Part shown: positions 1 through 9,470 of the stretch, in pieces
How positions within the stretch are numbered: position 1 is the stretch's first letter
How the letters are laid out: each line of letters begins with the position of its first letter
Source of the DNA: Rhynchopus sp. YZ270_cl-10
Taxonomy: Eukaryota > Euglenozoa > Diplonemea > Diplonemida > Diplonemidae
NCBI GenBank assembly: GCA_964035575.1
Contig: OZ037849.1
Location: 1,364,001 to 1,428,000, forward strand
Direction of reading: 5' to 3'
Length of the DNA: 64,000 nt
The notes under the pieces: generated by a model
Seen by the model: only the letters and a program-made list of their open reading frames with translations
The model's database searches: none
What the model was told of the DNA's origin: nothing
Translations under genes and position numbers: made by a program

Positions 1-1932
1 ATTGCGCTGAACCTGGTAGGGAACTCTGCGATCGCGTCGCCAGCGTGGTTGGCAGGTTCCCTGATAAGCGGTGTTGCGATGCTTGTCGCGTTGCTACCGA
101 TGGTGTTCAAGAAGCCGTTGCACGCTCCGTTGATCGTAGGCGTCATATACAGCCTGTCTCTGTCGATTCTGCTGTGGGATTTGAATGCAAGGTCCTTGAA
201 GTTCAGTTCGTGGCCGTTGATGGTGCTCGGCTTGGACGTACTCTTGGTGATGCAGGTGCCCATAAGGTATACGTTTGCGTTGGTGGCGGTGTGTGTCGTC
301 TGGTTGTTCCTGCTTGCGGCGGAGGAAAGCTTTCGCTTTGGGCTCCTCGACCTTCCGGGGCTGAAGTCCCAAAGCAGTAGGCGTGAGTATTATGCATCCT
401 TCACAGACTGTGAAAACCTGCCCTGCCCCACAGACTTTCCTGCGCCAGGTTTCCTGCAGTCGCTTACCGTCTTTGTGATAGACTTTGTTGCGACCCGTGG
501 TTTTGCACGTGATGTACTGAAGGAGCAGGCATCAATGGAGCGGACGATCAACGCTGTACAGGAGATTGCATCGTTGCTCGCAAAGTACGACGTGGAAGGT
601 GTGGCACGGATGCTTGCGGCACGTGGCTCAGAGCTGCCTGAGCAGATGTACGAGACGCTGCAGACAATGGAGCAGAACCTGCGCCGCTACAAGCCCTACC
701 TCCCTGCTGCGCTGTTTGAGGAGGAGGAGGGTGCGCTCAGTTCTGCAGCACCACCCCTCGCAGGGGTGGAAAGCGGGACAGCGACGATAGTCTTCACAGA
801 CATCCGTTCTTCGACGACAATCTGGGAACATGCACCTGAAGGGATGCGTGCTGGGCTGAAGATCCACAACACTGTGATACGCGAGGTGATGCAGATGTTT
901 GGTGGGTACGAAGTCAAAACCATCGGCGATGCCTTCATGGTTGCCTTCGCATCAACAGAGGACGGGGTGAACTTCGGTCTGCGTGTGCACGAACTCCTGC
1001 GTGAAGCTGTCTGGCCTGATTCACTACTTGAGGATGCACCAATCTGTGCTGAACAGGGACCACTTTGGGGTGGCCTCACTGTACGCATTGGTGTGAACAC
1101 AGGCCCTGTGAGTGTGGAGCAGAACGTACTGACGGGAAGGACAGACTACTTTGGCCACACAGTGAACGTTGCTGCCCGCCTTGAGAGCACATGCACACCT
1201 GGTGCTGTGGCTGTGCCCTCTGACCTGTGGTCGGTGTGTGGTGGGGAATGTGCGGCGCAGCCGGACGGTCCTGAGTCTCTTGAGCTGAAGGGTGTGTCTG
1301 AGGCGATGTTGATCCACTGTCTGTGGCCCCTCTCCCTTGCTGGGCGCATGCACCACCCCCTGCAGCGTGACGACGTGGATGACGTCATGACGATAGTGGA
1401 GACAGACTCGAAAAAGAGCACGTTGTGCGAGACACTTGCCCAGGCTCGCTACTCCGCTGCTGCAACAGTCGGTGTCGTGCAGCTTGCCGTGAACCACCAA
1501 GTCAGCAGCTCGCTTCACGAGGTGAGTGTTGGCATTGCAGCACTGACGGTGTCTCTAGACCAGAGCGGAGGTGCGCTTGTGTCGCTGCTTGGGAGCCGTG
1601 TGTGTGTTGGGTGGAACCTGACCCGCGCAACACAGGCACATGCTGAGAACGCTGTGCGCTTCGTGCAGCGCCTGCACGACGGCACGTCTGTTGCGGGGGC
1701 AGGACTTGCGAGTGGTCCTGTGGAGCACGGCGATGTGGGGACACGCACACAGCGCTTCATGACTGCGATGGGCCCGTCTGTGCACAGGAGCTGGACGCTG
1801 TGCGAGGAGGCTGTCGACGAGGGGAAGGTGTGCCTGTACGAGCCACCCCAGGGCACTGCACTGCCTGCGTCACTTTCAAAGGTGCTGCGCTGGTACAGGT
1901 TCGGGTTGTATGAGTACTTTGGGAATACGTGA
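1..1932 (+). CDS. Membrane adenylate cyclase A with degenerate second cyclase domain (5' partial)
   Basis: Predicted to make cAMP from ATP at a membrane. The frame is open to the left edge, so the start lies outside the window; about 643 residues are visible. Order: several hydrophobic helices (first about 150 residues), an amphipathic linker (QASMERTINAVQEIASLLA), a class III cyclase domain, and a second cyclase-like domain. The catalytic domain has both metal aspartates (FTDIRSST, TIGDAF), the adenine-selecting Lys in EVKTIGD and Asp in RTDYFGH, and the transition-state Asn and Arg in NVAAR. The second domain keeps the fold pattern (LLGSRVCVGW, VEHGDVGTRTQRF) but not the metal ligands, so it is probably inactive. 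The C-terminus ends in GNT, unlike the EKT ending of B-D. No close neighbour lies downstream. The adenylate-cyclase call rests on the residues seen; the signal sensed is unknown. Confidence 0.92.
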   Translation: MALNLVGNSAIASPAWLAGSLISGVAMLVALLPMVFKKPLHAPLIVGVIYSLSLSILLWDLNARSLKFSSWPLMVLGLDVLLVMQVPIRYTFALVAVCVVWLFLLAAEESFRFGLLDLPGLKSQSSRREYYASFTDCENLPCPTDFPAPGFLQSLTVFVIDFVATRGFARDVLKEQASMERTINAVQEIASLLAKYDVEGVARMLAARGSELPEQMYETLQTMEQNLRRYKPYLPAALFEEEEGALSSAAPPLAGVESGTATIVFTDIRSSTTIWEHAPEGMRAGLKIHNTVIREVMQMFGGYEVKTIGDAFMVAFASTEDGVNFGLRVHELLREAVWPDSLLEDAPICAEQGPLWGGLTVRIGVNTGPVSVEQNVLTGRTDYFGHTVNVAARLESTCTPGAVAVPSDLWSVCGGECAAQPDGPESLELKGVSEAMLIHCLWPLSLAGRMHHPLQRDDVDDVMTIVETDSKKSTLCETLAQARYSAAATVGVVQLAVNHQVSSSLHEVSVGIAALTVSLDQSGGALVSLLGSRVCVGWNLTRATQAHAENAVRFVQRLHDGTSVAGAGLASGPVEHGDVGTRTQRFMTAMGPSVHRSWTLCEEAVDEGKVCLYEPPQGTALPASLSKVLRWYRFGLYEYFGNT

Positions 1933-2011
1933 AAAACGTGTTTGCCAAGGATCGGATGTGTCTTAGTACAGACGTACACTGAGACGTACGTTGTTCCTAT
2001 TATGTGCGTGT

Positions 2012-2039
2012 GGGGTGGGGGGTGGGTGGGGTGGTGGGG
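2012..2039 (+). other. G-rich tract with quadruplex potential
   Basis: Six runs of two to six G are separated by single T bases, starting 80 bp after the stop codon of cyclase A. This pattern could form a G-quadruplex in the + strand DNA or in the 3' end of the mRNA. Any role in termination or processing is speculation. Confidence 0.5.
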
Positions 2040-2080
2040 TATTGAAGGAACAGTCTTTTCAATGTTGAGGTACATACCAG

Positions 2081-2570
2081 CTGAACAAGATAAAACAATA
2101 AGCTCGCGTTTCTTTTATCGAACAGATTTTATTCTCCGCCCCGTACCCAAAACACCACTTTGAATCAGAAAAAATATTTTCCTCTCCTTTTTTCTTCCAC
2201 ACGCGCTGGTTTTTGTATTTCGCTAATTTTTATCAAAAAGCTTTCTTTATATGATACAACTGCGGACGTATGGCGTACGATGGCGTCTGCAGCAGCGCTG
2301 TGCGAAGACGGCTTTGACATGAGCTATGAGGGAAGGTGATGCCCGAAGGTGCGGACTCACGCGGTTGAGTACTGGTGACACAACCGTCCTGGCCTAGACG
2401 CTGAACCCTTGTTTCGAGTGCGAAACGTTTCTCCATGTATTGCACGGGAAACAATATGACAAACAGGTGCAGGGTGGTTCCGTGCTTATCATAGAACCTG
2501 GCACCTTGTGTGTCTCCCAAAAACCAAAAAAGCGTTGTGTGTGTAGTTTTGAAGGAAGGAAAAATAAAAT
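2081..2570 (+). repeat. Dispersed retroposon-like repeat, copy 1, with 170-bp extra segment
   Basis: Positions 2081-2245 and 2416-2570 match, in inverse orientation, one continuous stretch at 29916-30241. A third copy of the right part lies at 41378-41540. All three share one 3' end (GAAGGAAGGAAAAATAAAA), and this end contains AATAAA. Copy 1 carries about 170 bp (2246-2415) that is absent at 30 kb and is flanked by TTTC on both sides, so it is either an insertion here or a deletion there. No long reading frame is present. The common A-rich 3' end suggests a SINE-like or processed-transcript origin. Confidence 0.6.
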
Positions 2571-3392
2571 GTTTTGTTTTGTTGGTGGCATCCCACACCT
2601 TGCTCGATTATTCTTTTTCAAGAATGCATTTCAGCACTCATTCTTAAGTGCATCAGCATTGCGAAATTATCTGTTCTCTTTTTTTTTATGTACAAAAGAC
2701 ATGTGTGTATTTCTAGTGAAATTTGTCAGTATCCACGAGTCGTTTTTTTCCTTGCATACACGAAGTGTACTATTCCGCTGCGCGGTCCCTTTGGGTCATG
2801 TTGCGGTCAACGAAAAAGACATAGTTACAACTCGGTCCAACTAAGTAATAGAGTAGTAAGGACAGATCAGTTGGTATTATGTTATGTTTAGTTTTCCCGT
2901 GCTCCCCATCTCACTCACACACATTAAACATCAGGAAAAATGTCAATTTTGCGTTCAGTGTAAGCAGCGTTTTGGTGTGATTTTAAAAAAAAAAAAGTGT
3001 GTGGCTGAGTGTGGAGATGCGTTCAAGAATTAGTCTTTTCCCAAACCCCCTTTCATCTGAAGTTTTCTTTATTCAAACATCGAGTGGATGCGAAATAATT
3101 TTGCTCCGGTTTTAGATGAAAATCGTGCCCGATTTTCACACGGTACCATAAAGATCTTAAGGAAGATTTTTGTGTTTTTTCAGGATTCCTGGAAATCCTG
3201 ACACTTTGTGTTTTTTTTCTTCAGGATTTTTCAAGATCCTGACAATTTGTGTGTTTTTTTTTTTTTTTTTACCAGGGGGCTTCTCTATGTTGTAGGCATA
3301 CAGAGGTACAGATTTTACAGACCGGGGCCGCAACTGGCTGGGATGTCACGAAACTGACAAAAAAAGTGGTTTTTGACCTTTTTTTTGGCCTG
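2571..3392. other. Intergenic, AT-rich, no gene seen
   Basis: No convincing coding region. Two short imperfect hairpins built on CAGGATT...AATCCTG lie near 3180-3240. The string AAGATCCTGACAATTTGTGT followed by a T run (about 3232-3270) recurs at about 8949-8980. Both copies lie 100-160 bp before a pentanucleotide array. Confidence 0.5.
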
Positions 3393-5432
3393 CTGTACTG
3401 TACTGTACTGTACTGTACTGTACTGTACTGTACTGTACTGTACTGTACTGTACTGTACTGTACTGTACTGTACTGTACTGTACTGTACTGTACTGTACTG
3501 TACTGTACTGTACTGTACTGTACTGTACTGTACTGTACTGTACTGTACTGTACTGTACTGTACTGTACTGTACTGTACTGTACTGTACTGTACTGTACTG
3601 TACTGTACTGTACTGTACTGTACTGTACTGTACTGTACTGTACTGTACTGTACTGTACTGTACTGTACTGTACTGTCTCGCTGCACCAGATAATCCAAGT
3701 TCGTTCTCCACGTATTGTTGCGTGTGAAACAACGCTTGCAAATTTTTAAATAACTGTAGGCAAATATGCGCGGTACGTCGTCTTCTTTTTGCGAAGGAGT
3801 GGGTATTTTTTTGAAACTTTTTTTCCTCGCCGATTCAAAGCGGTGTTGTCCCCTCTCAAACTGTTTCCCCGACCCAACCCGTCCAGCTGAGAGCTTTCTC
3901 GTGCTGTTCCCTTGCTCCCCCATTTCGTCTGATGCCCAGACAGGCACAGCGTCCTCTGGATCAAACCAGTGGGACATGCTGTGAAAATATGTGTATCCCT
4001 TCCCCATTGTCACCCCTGCAGCCACCCACTCAAGAGAAAAGATGAGTGCGTGGTACAGAACAAGAGAAAAAAGAAACTCCTTTTTGCAGCTTCCGTTTGC
4101 ATGAAAGTGGCACGATATATTCTGGTACTTAAAGTACGAGAGTGCCTGCATACAGAGCGCAATCTGGAGCTGAACATCTTTTGCCTGCATGCACAGGTTG
4201 GTCAGGGCAATATGCGCCTGCTTCCCTGTCAGGCTCTTGATCGGTTCAGTGTCCTTTTTTGATCTTTGTAATTCATCTGGGAGAGAGCAAAACCCTGCCT
4301 CGAGTAGGTTGCATAGTATTATGATAACCCCTTTGGTGTCGTGCAGGGTGGGGGTCGTGGTGCAGGAATAAGGAAGCATTAGTTCCCACAGCTGGTTGTA
4401 AAAACCTGCTTGGTCGAGCTCACGAAGGTCAAGGCGTTTGCACGTATGCAGCTGTGTGACTGAGAATGACCGCTCTGTAGAGCAAAAAGCCGAGCGGTGT
4501 CCCTTCGCCCCCATCCTGTAAAAATACGACCACAAATCATGATGGTCACCACCAACACGCTCCAGTCTGACGAACACCTGATGGGTGTCAGTCATGGTCA
4601 GTGGGAACTGATTCAGATCAACAACCTGAGCTAGAAACTCGTTCATGTACCAGTTCTTGTACTCCACAGGGCCCTTGTCCGCAACAGTCACTGGCTCTGT
4701 GCAATAAAACTCCCCCTCCCACACAAAGTACAGCGCGACGCAGAGCCGTGTTCTCTTGCCTTCATTGCGGAAGGCATTCAGGGGATTGTAATCATCCCTG
4801 AGGAGAACCCCCGTAACGGAACTTGGCCTGCAGCCATCCGGAAGCGTCTCCAAGAGATCGAGGCAGATGTTCGGGAGGGAGTTGGTATCGGCCTTCACCT
4901 TGGTCTTCGACTCGGTATTCGGCTTGGTGGTCGTCTTCTTGTTGTCTTTTGCAGCCTCTTCCGCATCTTCCCTTTCCTGTTTGATCTTCTCGAAGGTGAC
5001 GTCCATGTCGTCAAGGAGACATGTCAACGCATACTTCCTAATGTGGATGTATGCGGAGGTAGTCTTCATGTGGTTGGTTGGCTCCTTGCGAATATCCATT
5101 CCATAGAGGACACAGGGGGCACCGTTCTTGGACCGGTAGAGCCACGCATCGCTCCCATCTGCCATAAGTGCTTCGTGCTCATTTTTTGTCAAGTTATCCT
5201 TGACCTTCTTGTGTGCAGACTTAATCGCGGATGTGACAGTTGGCGTTACGTCAGAAAGGTTGCCGAAGTGCTTGGGGAATACCTTTCGGATCAGTTCCCT
5301 GAGGTCCGTCACGTGGATGCTGTGTTTGGGTGCAGGAAGCACGTACAGCTTGAAGAAGTCTGCGAAGAGGTCTTTTTGTTTTGGAATTCCAGCTTCATCT
5401 GTGGGTGCGACGTTCTGCGGGCTTCCAGACAT
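3315..5432 (-). CDS. Unrecognised 705-aa protein with microsatellite-encoded STVQY tail
   Basis: I do not recognise the family. The first 400-odd residues look like a real protein: mixed codon use, a well-folded composition, a lysine/glutamate-rich linker at about 150-190, and a Cys/Trp-rich middle. The N-terminal 120 residues (KLYVLPAPKHSIHVTDLREL, DAWLYRSKNG) could be a small helical or winged-helix domain, but this is a guess. From about residue 585 the frame enters the TACTG array and encodes roughly 56 STVQY repeats, then 26 more residues ending GPGL. Whether the tail is translated, or lies beyond a true 3' end or splice site, cannot be decided here. The start ATG sits inside one arm of a 49-bp inverted repeat that duplicates the first codons divergently. 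The gene is flanked by repeats and is the only good reverse-strand single gene on the left side. Confidence 0.7.
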   Translation of the reverse strand: MSGSPQNVAPTDEAGIPKQKDLFADFFKLYVLPAPKHSIHVTDLRELIRKVFPKHFGNLSDVTPTVTSAIKSAHKKVKDNLTKNEHEALMADGSDAWLYRSKNGAPCVLYGMDIRKEPTNHMKTTSAYIHIRKYALTCLLDDMDVTFEKIKQEREDAEEAAKDNKKTTTKPNTESKTKVKADTNSLPNICLDLLETLPDGCRPSSVTGVLLRDDYNPLNAFRNEGKRTRLCVALYFVWEGEFYCTEPVTVADKGPVEYKNWYMNEFLAQVVDLNQFPLTMTDTHQVFVRLERVGGDHHDLWSYFYRMGAKGHRSAFCSTERSFSVTQLHTCKRLDLRELDQAGFYNQLWELMLPYSCTTTPTLHDTKGVIIILCNLLEAGFCSLPDELQRSKKDTEPIKSLTGKQAHIALTNLCMQAKDVQLQIALCMQALSYFKYQNISCHFHANGSCKKEFLFSLVLYHALIFSLEWVAAGVTMGKGYTYFHSMSHWFDPEDAVPVWASDEMGEQGNSTRKLSAGRVGSGKQFERGQHRFESARKKSFKKIPTPSQKEDDVPRIFAYSYLKICKRCFTRNNTWRTNLDYLVQRDSTVQYSTVQYSTVQYSTVQYSTVQYSTVQYSTVQYSTVQYSTVQYSTVQYSTVQYSTVQYSTVQYSTVQYSTVQYSTVQYSTVQYSTVQYSTVQQAKKKVKNHFFCQFRDIPASCGPGL
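3393..3676 (+). repeat. Pentanucleotide array (TACTG)n, about 57 copies
   Basis: Uninterrupted perfect repeats of the 5-mer. The unit has no stop codon in any of six frames, so long open frames through it are automatic. On the reverse strand the array lies inside the open frame of the 3315-5432 gene, where it encodes repeats of STVQY. The same 5-mer recurs in opposite orientation at 9113-9470 and in the same orientation at 54496-55446. Confidence 0.97.
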
Positions 5433-5535
5433 TTTGTGGTGTTATTCTGATGGTGATGAGTGGCAACAAGAATAATTATAACACCTAATGTCTGGAGGCC
5501 CGCAGAACGTCGCACCCACAGATGAAGCTGGAATT
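5385..5535. repeat. Inverted repeat (49-bp arms) over the gene start
   Basis: The arms 5385-5433 and 5487-5535 are reverse complements with one mismatch. The 53-bp spacer has a further inner stem (GGTGTTAT at 5438-5445, ATAACACC at 5478-5485). The left arm contains the start codon and first 17 codons of the 3315-5432 gene. Confidence 0.93.
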
Positions 5536-5577
5536 TTTTGCATTTCTATTTTCTCCCGCACACAAGTGCACAAGTAA
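5488..5577 (+). pseudogene. Duplicated 5' end of the 3315-5432 gene, head-to-head
   Basis: Starting at the ATG in the right arm of the inverted repeat, 16 codons repeat the neighbour's N-terminus with one substitution (MSGGPQNVAPTDEAGI). The frame then leaves the homology and stops after 29 codons. This is best read as a fragment produced by inverted duplication, not as a working gene. Confidence 0.75.
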
Positions 5578-6665
5578 GAAGAGAGACTCTAGGTCTCATT
5601 GGCGTCTGTTTCTCAAAAGTTTGGTTGTTGTTCTACTCTTGTGGGTTGCCGTTAAACGGAAGCGCCTCCCCATTTACCACGAAAATCGGGGGGAACATAC
5701 AGGCTGCACAGATCTCCCCCCACTATGTGGCAGTCGAGCCTTGTTACGTGGCTCCCTGGCCTGACTGCTGGGGGGGATTTTTTTTTTTTTCTTTTTTTTT
5801 TCATACGGCTAAAGAATCGCAGGGTGGCGTTCGCGAAGTTTGACGAATACAAGCGCGTGCAAAAAGTAGTTATGCAGTGGAGAAAGGAATGGAAACCACC
5901 AACCCTCCTGCCTTTCCCGGGGGGGAAATTTTTTTTTATCAACTAAATCTGAGAAAATTGCGAATTTGACGATAATGGGCTGATTGAAAATACAAAAAAA
6001 AAAAAAGAGCTCTCGTGACAGTGCACTTTGATATGTGATGTGATATGATATGTGATTATGTGAAAAATGGAGCGGAAAATAACTAAAATTTAATACAAAC
6101 CACGTGCACCTGAGTATGGTACTATTTTCGAGGTAAAAAAAAAAAAAAAACGCACGAACTGAAAACACGGTACCAGAAAGTTCTTAAAGAAGATTTTTTT
6201 TTTTTTACGGACTCAAATCTTCTTCCAGGCCTAATGCTAACCGTTGGTTCGTCGGCAGGGGTCCTAAGAGTGGTAACTTTTACCACTTCTGAAGTGACCT
6301 TTTTTATTTTTTTGAAATCCGAAGGTCACTTCGAAGTGACCTTCGAAAAGTGCCCTAAAAAGTGACCTTTTTATTTTTATTTTTTGAAATCCGGTGTCGC
6401 GAAGTGACCTCGGATGCTTAACATACACCGGGAACACGTTGGAGGCAGGCCTGAACCGTGACGGGCCTATTTTCCGGGGTTTTTTCGGCTGGGGACCGGT
6501 TTTTTTCCCGCCCTTTTCGCGTCTTTTTTGTGTGCTTTTTGTGCCCTTTTTCGGGGGTTTTTTGCGCTTTGCGCCCGCCTCCATGACAAATTTGGGAAGC
6601 GCTGTGAAAATTTGACCCAATTGAACACAATCGGGGCCATATTCGGGTGATGGGTGGAGGGATTT
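5578..6665. other. Intergenic, homopolymer-rich, with 26-bp perfect palindrome
   Basis: No supported gene. Long A and T runs are frequent. Positions 6320-6345 form a perfect 26-bp palindrome centred on CACTTCGAAGTG. It lies between two direct repeats of an AAGTGACC / T-run / GAAATCCG segment (about 6290-6320 and 6361-6394). Confidence 0.6.
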
Positions 6666-6926
6666 TTAGACAAAGCTGATATGGGCTGGCCCCTTGCTCA
6701 TACGCAGCGCAAAATCGTCCTCACGGATAGTGTGGAAGAATGGCGGAGGGGGTACTTGTGCCTCGACGAGGGTGATGGAGGGCTCCAGGTTGGCCAGGGC
6801 TGCAGTAATCCTCCGAAATGTGTCGTTGAGGCAGACTTGAAAGAAAATGAACCATTGGTTCGTGCACCGCCTCAGCGAAGTGTGGTCCATGAGATAATTT
6901 TCGGCGCTGCTGACCAGGGAAGACAT
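6666..6926 (-). CDS. Possible small protein or gene fragment, 86 aa
   Basis: An uninterrupted ATG-to-stop frame with balanced codon use in an otherwise homopolymer-rich region. The protein (starting MSSLVSSAENYLMDH) is soluble in character, with no signal peptide or membrane helix and no motif I recognise. The DNA just upstream of its start (GAAGACATTGGG context) is partly repeated at 8210-8245, next to another copy of the hairpin repeat, so the frame may be part of a larger dispersed element. It could equally be a relic. Confidence 0.3.
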   Translation of the reverse strand: MSSLVSSAENYLMDHTSLRRCTNQWFIFFQVCLNDTFRRITAALANLEPSITLVEAQVPPPPFFHTIREDDFALRMSKGPAHISFV

Positions 6927-6943
6927 TGGGGACAGAGGACTGT

Positions 6944-7150
6944 ATTTTTTTTGCGGTGCAAAAAAAAATAAAGAAAAAATGGCGCCGCAGGCAAAAAAAA
7001 TTTAGGGCACGGTGTAAAAATCTAGCTTTTTACACCACAGAGTCACTCAACGAATGTGTTGCGGAGCAAAAAATGAATAATAGCGCCGCAGGCAAAAAAA
7101 TATTTGAGGTACAGCCTGGATGGTGCGGGATTTCATGGTGCGGTTACCAT
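6944..7150 (+). repeat. Hairpin-module repeat, copy 1
   Basis: Successive small self-complementary blocks: T-run/GCGG/GCA-run, GGCGCCGCAGGC, then GGTGTAAAAA-TCTAGC-TTTTTACACC (7011-7036), followed by ACAGAGTCACTCAACGAA, then the first two blocks again. The same order recurs at 7668, 8249, 10325 and 15669. No protein frame is conserved, so this is a non-coding repeat. Confidence 0.8.
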
Positions 7151-7667
7151 CCCACGTCATCACGTATTTACGCGAAATGAACGGACCTTTTCGCGCGGAG
7201 CGCAAAAAAAATTTTTTGACCCCTTTTTGGACATATCTTCACGATTTTGGGGAAAATTTTTTTTCATGAAGATAAGCGAAAACCCTGGACCCCTTCCCGG
7301 ACCCGGAGGGAAATTTTTTTTTTTGTTTTTTTTTTTTTTTTTCCGTCGGTTCCAGTCAGGCTATTATATACGATTTTTTTCCTGAACAAAAGTGCAAAAA
7401 AAGTGAGGTTGCTATTCCTGAGGGGGCTGGAGGCACGGAGGGGCTTTTTTTGGAAGTGGACTTAAGATTGAAGTATCATCGTTGTCCAAGGAGGGTTCCC
7501 GGCTACCGGCTAGTTTCCTAGGGGCCTCATGCCTTCACTGGCTAGGGCTCCAGCAGGTCCCACACATGCACTGTGCCTGACTTTCCCAGCACCTTTCACC
7601 CCTTCAGGAGGAGTGCCACAAAGGGCACCCGGATGCAATTTTTCACGTCCATATCAGGACGTGACTC

Positions 7668-7875
7668 AATTTTTTTTGCGGAGCAAAAAAAAATAATATA
7701 AAATGGTGCCGCAGGCGGAAAAAAATTGGGGTACGGTGTAAAAATCTAGCCTTTTACACCACAGAGTCACTCAACGAACCCTTTTTTGCGGAGCAAAAAA
7801 GGAAAAATGGCGCCGCAGGCAAAAAAAATTTGGGTACAGCCTGTATGGTACGGGATTCATGGTGCGATCAGCAGC
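7668..7875 (+). repeat. Hairpin-module repeat, copy 2
   Basis: The fullest copy. A T8-GCGGAGC-A run and GCCGCAGGC come first, then the GGTGTAAAAA hairpin, GAGTCACTCAACGAACCC, a second T-run/GCGGAGC/A-run hairpin, a second GGCGCCGCAGGC, and a closing segment GGTACAGCCTG...GGGATT(T)CATGGTGCG shared with copy 1. Confidence 0.82.
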
Positions 7876-8248
7876 CCAGTTCCCCAAAAAATGCAAAAAA
7901 CTTTTTCTCCAAATCTGCAAAAAAAAATTTTTTTTTTCAAAACTGAGGTTTGGCCTCAGTTCTACTATGGTGTATAAATCTCTGGTTCCAGTAATGTATA
8001 TAGGGGTAGTGGTGGTGCACTAAAGGGGGAAATATGTGGGAAACCCCCTTTTTTTAGTTTTTCGCGTGGTTGTGTGCAGGATTTTATATAGCCGGCACCC
8101 ACCAAAACAGTGGTTTTGTGTGAGGCAGTCATTGTTTTTGTGTGTGGAAAACTAGTGTCCTATCTAGGAATCCAGATTTCAAGATCGGGGTCAGCTTGTT
8201 TTTTCGCCCAAAAATTCAGCACCGCTGACAAAGGAAGACATTGGGAGC
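7876..8248. other. Intergenic, no gene seen
   Basis: AT-rich sequence with homopolymer runs. Positions 8210-8245 (CAGCACCGCTGAC..GGAAGACATTGGG) match 6900-6930 upstream of hairpin copy 1. The repeat unit therefore extends about 45 bp to the left of the hairpins. Confidence 0.4.
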
Positions 8249-8378
8249 TGTTTTTTTTTTTGCGGAGCAAAAAAAATAAGATAAAATGGCGCCGAAGGCG
8301 AAAAAATTTCATGGTACGGTGTAAAAATCTAGCTTTTGACACCACGAGTCACTCAAAGAACCCCTTTTTGCGGAATCC
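8249..8378 (+). repeat. Hairpin-module repeat, copy 3 (right-truncated)
   Basis: Contains the T-run/GCGGAGC/A-run hairpin, GGCGCCGAAGGC, and a diverged GGTGTAAAAATCTAGCTTTTGACACC hairpin. It breaks off after CTTTTTGCGGA. Confidence 0.75.
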
Positions 8379-9112
8379 CGACTCGTTTTTTAGGATTCTT
8401 GACGACCGTGCTCTTCATGGTGGGGTCGCGTTGCTCTGGAGTCCCTTCGGGACCCCTCTTAGAGCCCTGTAAGGTAAGGTAAAAATTGCAAAAAATCCCG
8501 AAATTCTATAGTTTTTTTTTTTTTTTTTCGGTTTTTTGCAGGGTCTCCGCTAGGATTTCCGATTTTGAAAATATTCTGTTGATGGTCCACGTTGGTGGGG
8601 TACATGCTTGCGCCGCAGGCGCACGGTACGCAACTTTTTTTTTTACCAACGCCCGATTTTGACTTTTTTGGGACGTTTGAGCACTCACCTCTCCATATCT
8701 TCTTCTCCTGAGCTTTTTTGACAGGTAGAACGGGTCTGAACCACTTAGCAGAACTTTTTTTTTTTTCTTTTTTTCCCCATTTTCAAAAAGTTCTGTTGAC
8801 AATCAACAGAACTTTAGTACCTAGCGGAGTGCCTGGTTTTTTGTGGGATTTGGTCCCACATACAGATACCTATATACATCACTGGTCGGTTCACTTTTTC
8901 CCCCTCTCCCCCAAAGTTAGCATTAGGCCTGTCTTCTTCTTCCTGATCAAGATCCTGACAATTTGTGTTTTTTTTTTTTTTTGTGTTTTTTTTCTCTCCT
9001 GCTTAGAACTTGCTTAGAAACGCCGGCATTTGCATTTCCGGAATCCGTCCGGCCAGTGGTGGGGTCAATTTGCCGAAATGGACAAGTTCTCGTTTTTTGG
9101 TCAATTTCCGCA
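8379..9112. other. Intergenic repeat debris before the second pentamer array
   Basis: No gene supported. Positions 9018-9090 (GGCATTTGCATTTCCGGAATCCG ... GGACAA) match the reverse complement of 31180-31250 and 56405-56475, parts of the fold-back repeat described at 56 kb. A weaker relative lies at 13983-14040. Confidence 0.45.
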
Positions 9113-9470
9113 CAGTACAGTACAGTACAGTACAGTACAGTACAGTACAGTACAGTACAGTACAGTACAGTACAGTACAGTACAGTACAGTACAGTACAG
9201 TACAGTACAGTACAGTACAGTACAGTACAGTACAGTACAGTACAGTACAGTACAGTACAGTACAGTACAGTACAGTACAGTACAGTACAGTACAGTACAG
9301 TACAGTACAGTACAGTACAGTACAGTACAGTACAGTACAGTACAGTACAGTACAGTACAGTACAGTACAGTACAGTACAGTACAGTACAGTACAGTACAG
9401 TACAGTACAGTACAGTACAGTACAGTACAGTACAGTACAGTACAGTACAGTACAGTACAGTACAGTACAG
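9113..9470 (-). repeat. Pentanucleotide array, about 72 copies, opposite orientation
   Basis: Perfect (CAGTA)n, the reverse complement of the 3393-3676 unit. It is bounded on the left by a fold-back repeat fragment and on the right by unique sequence. Confidence 0.97.
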
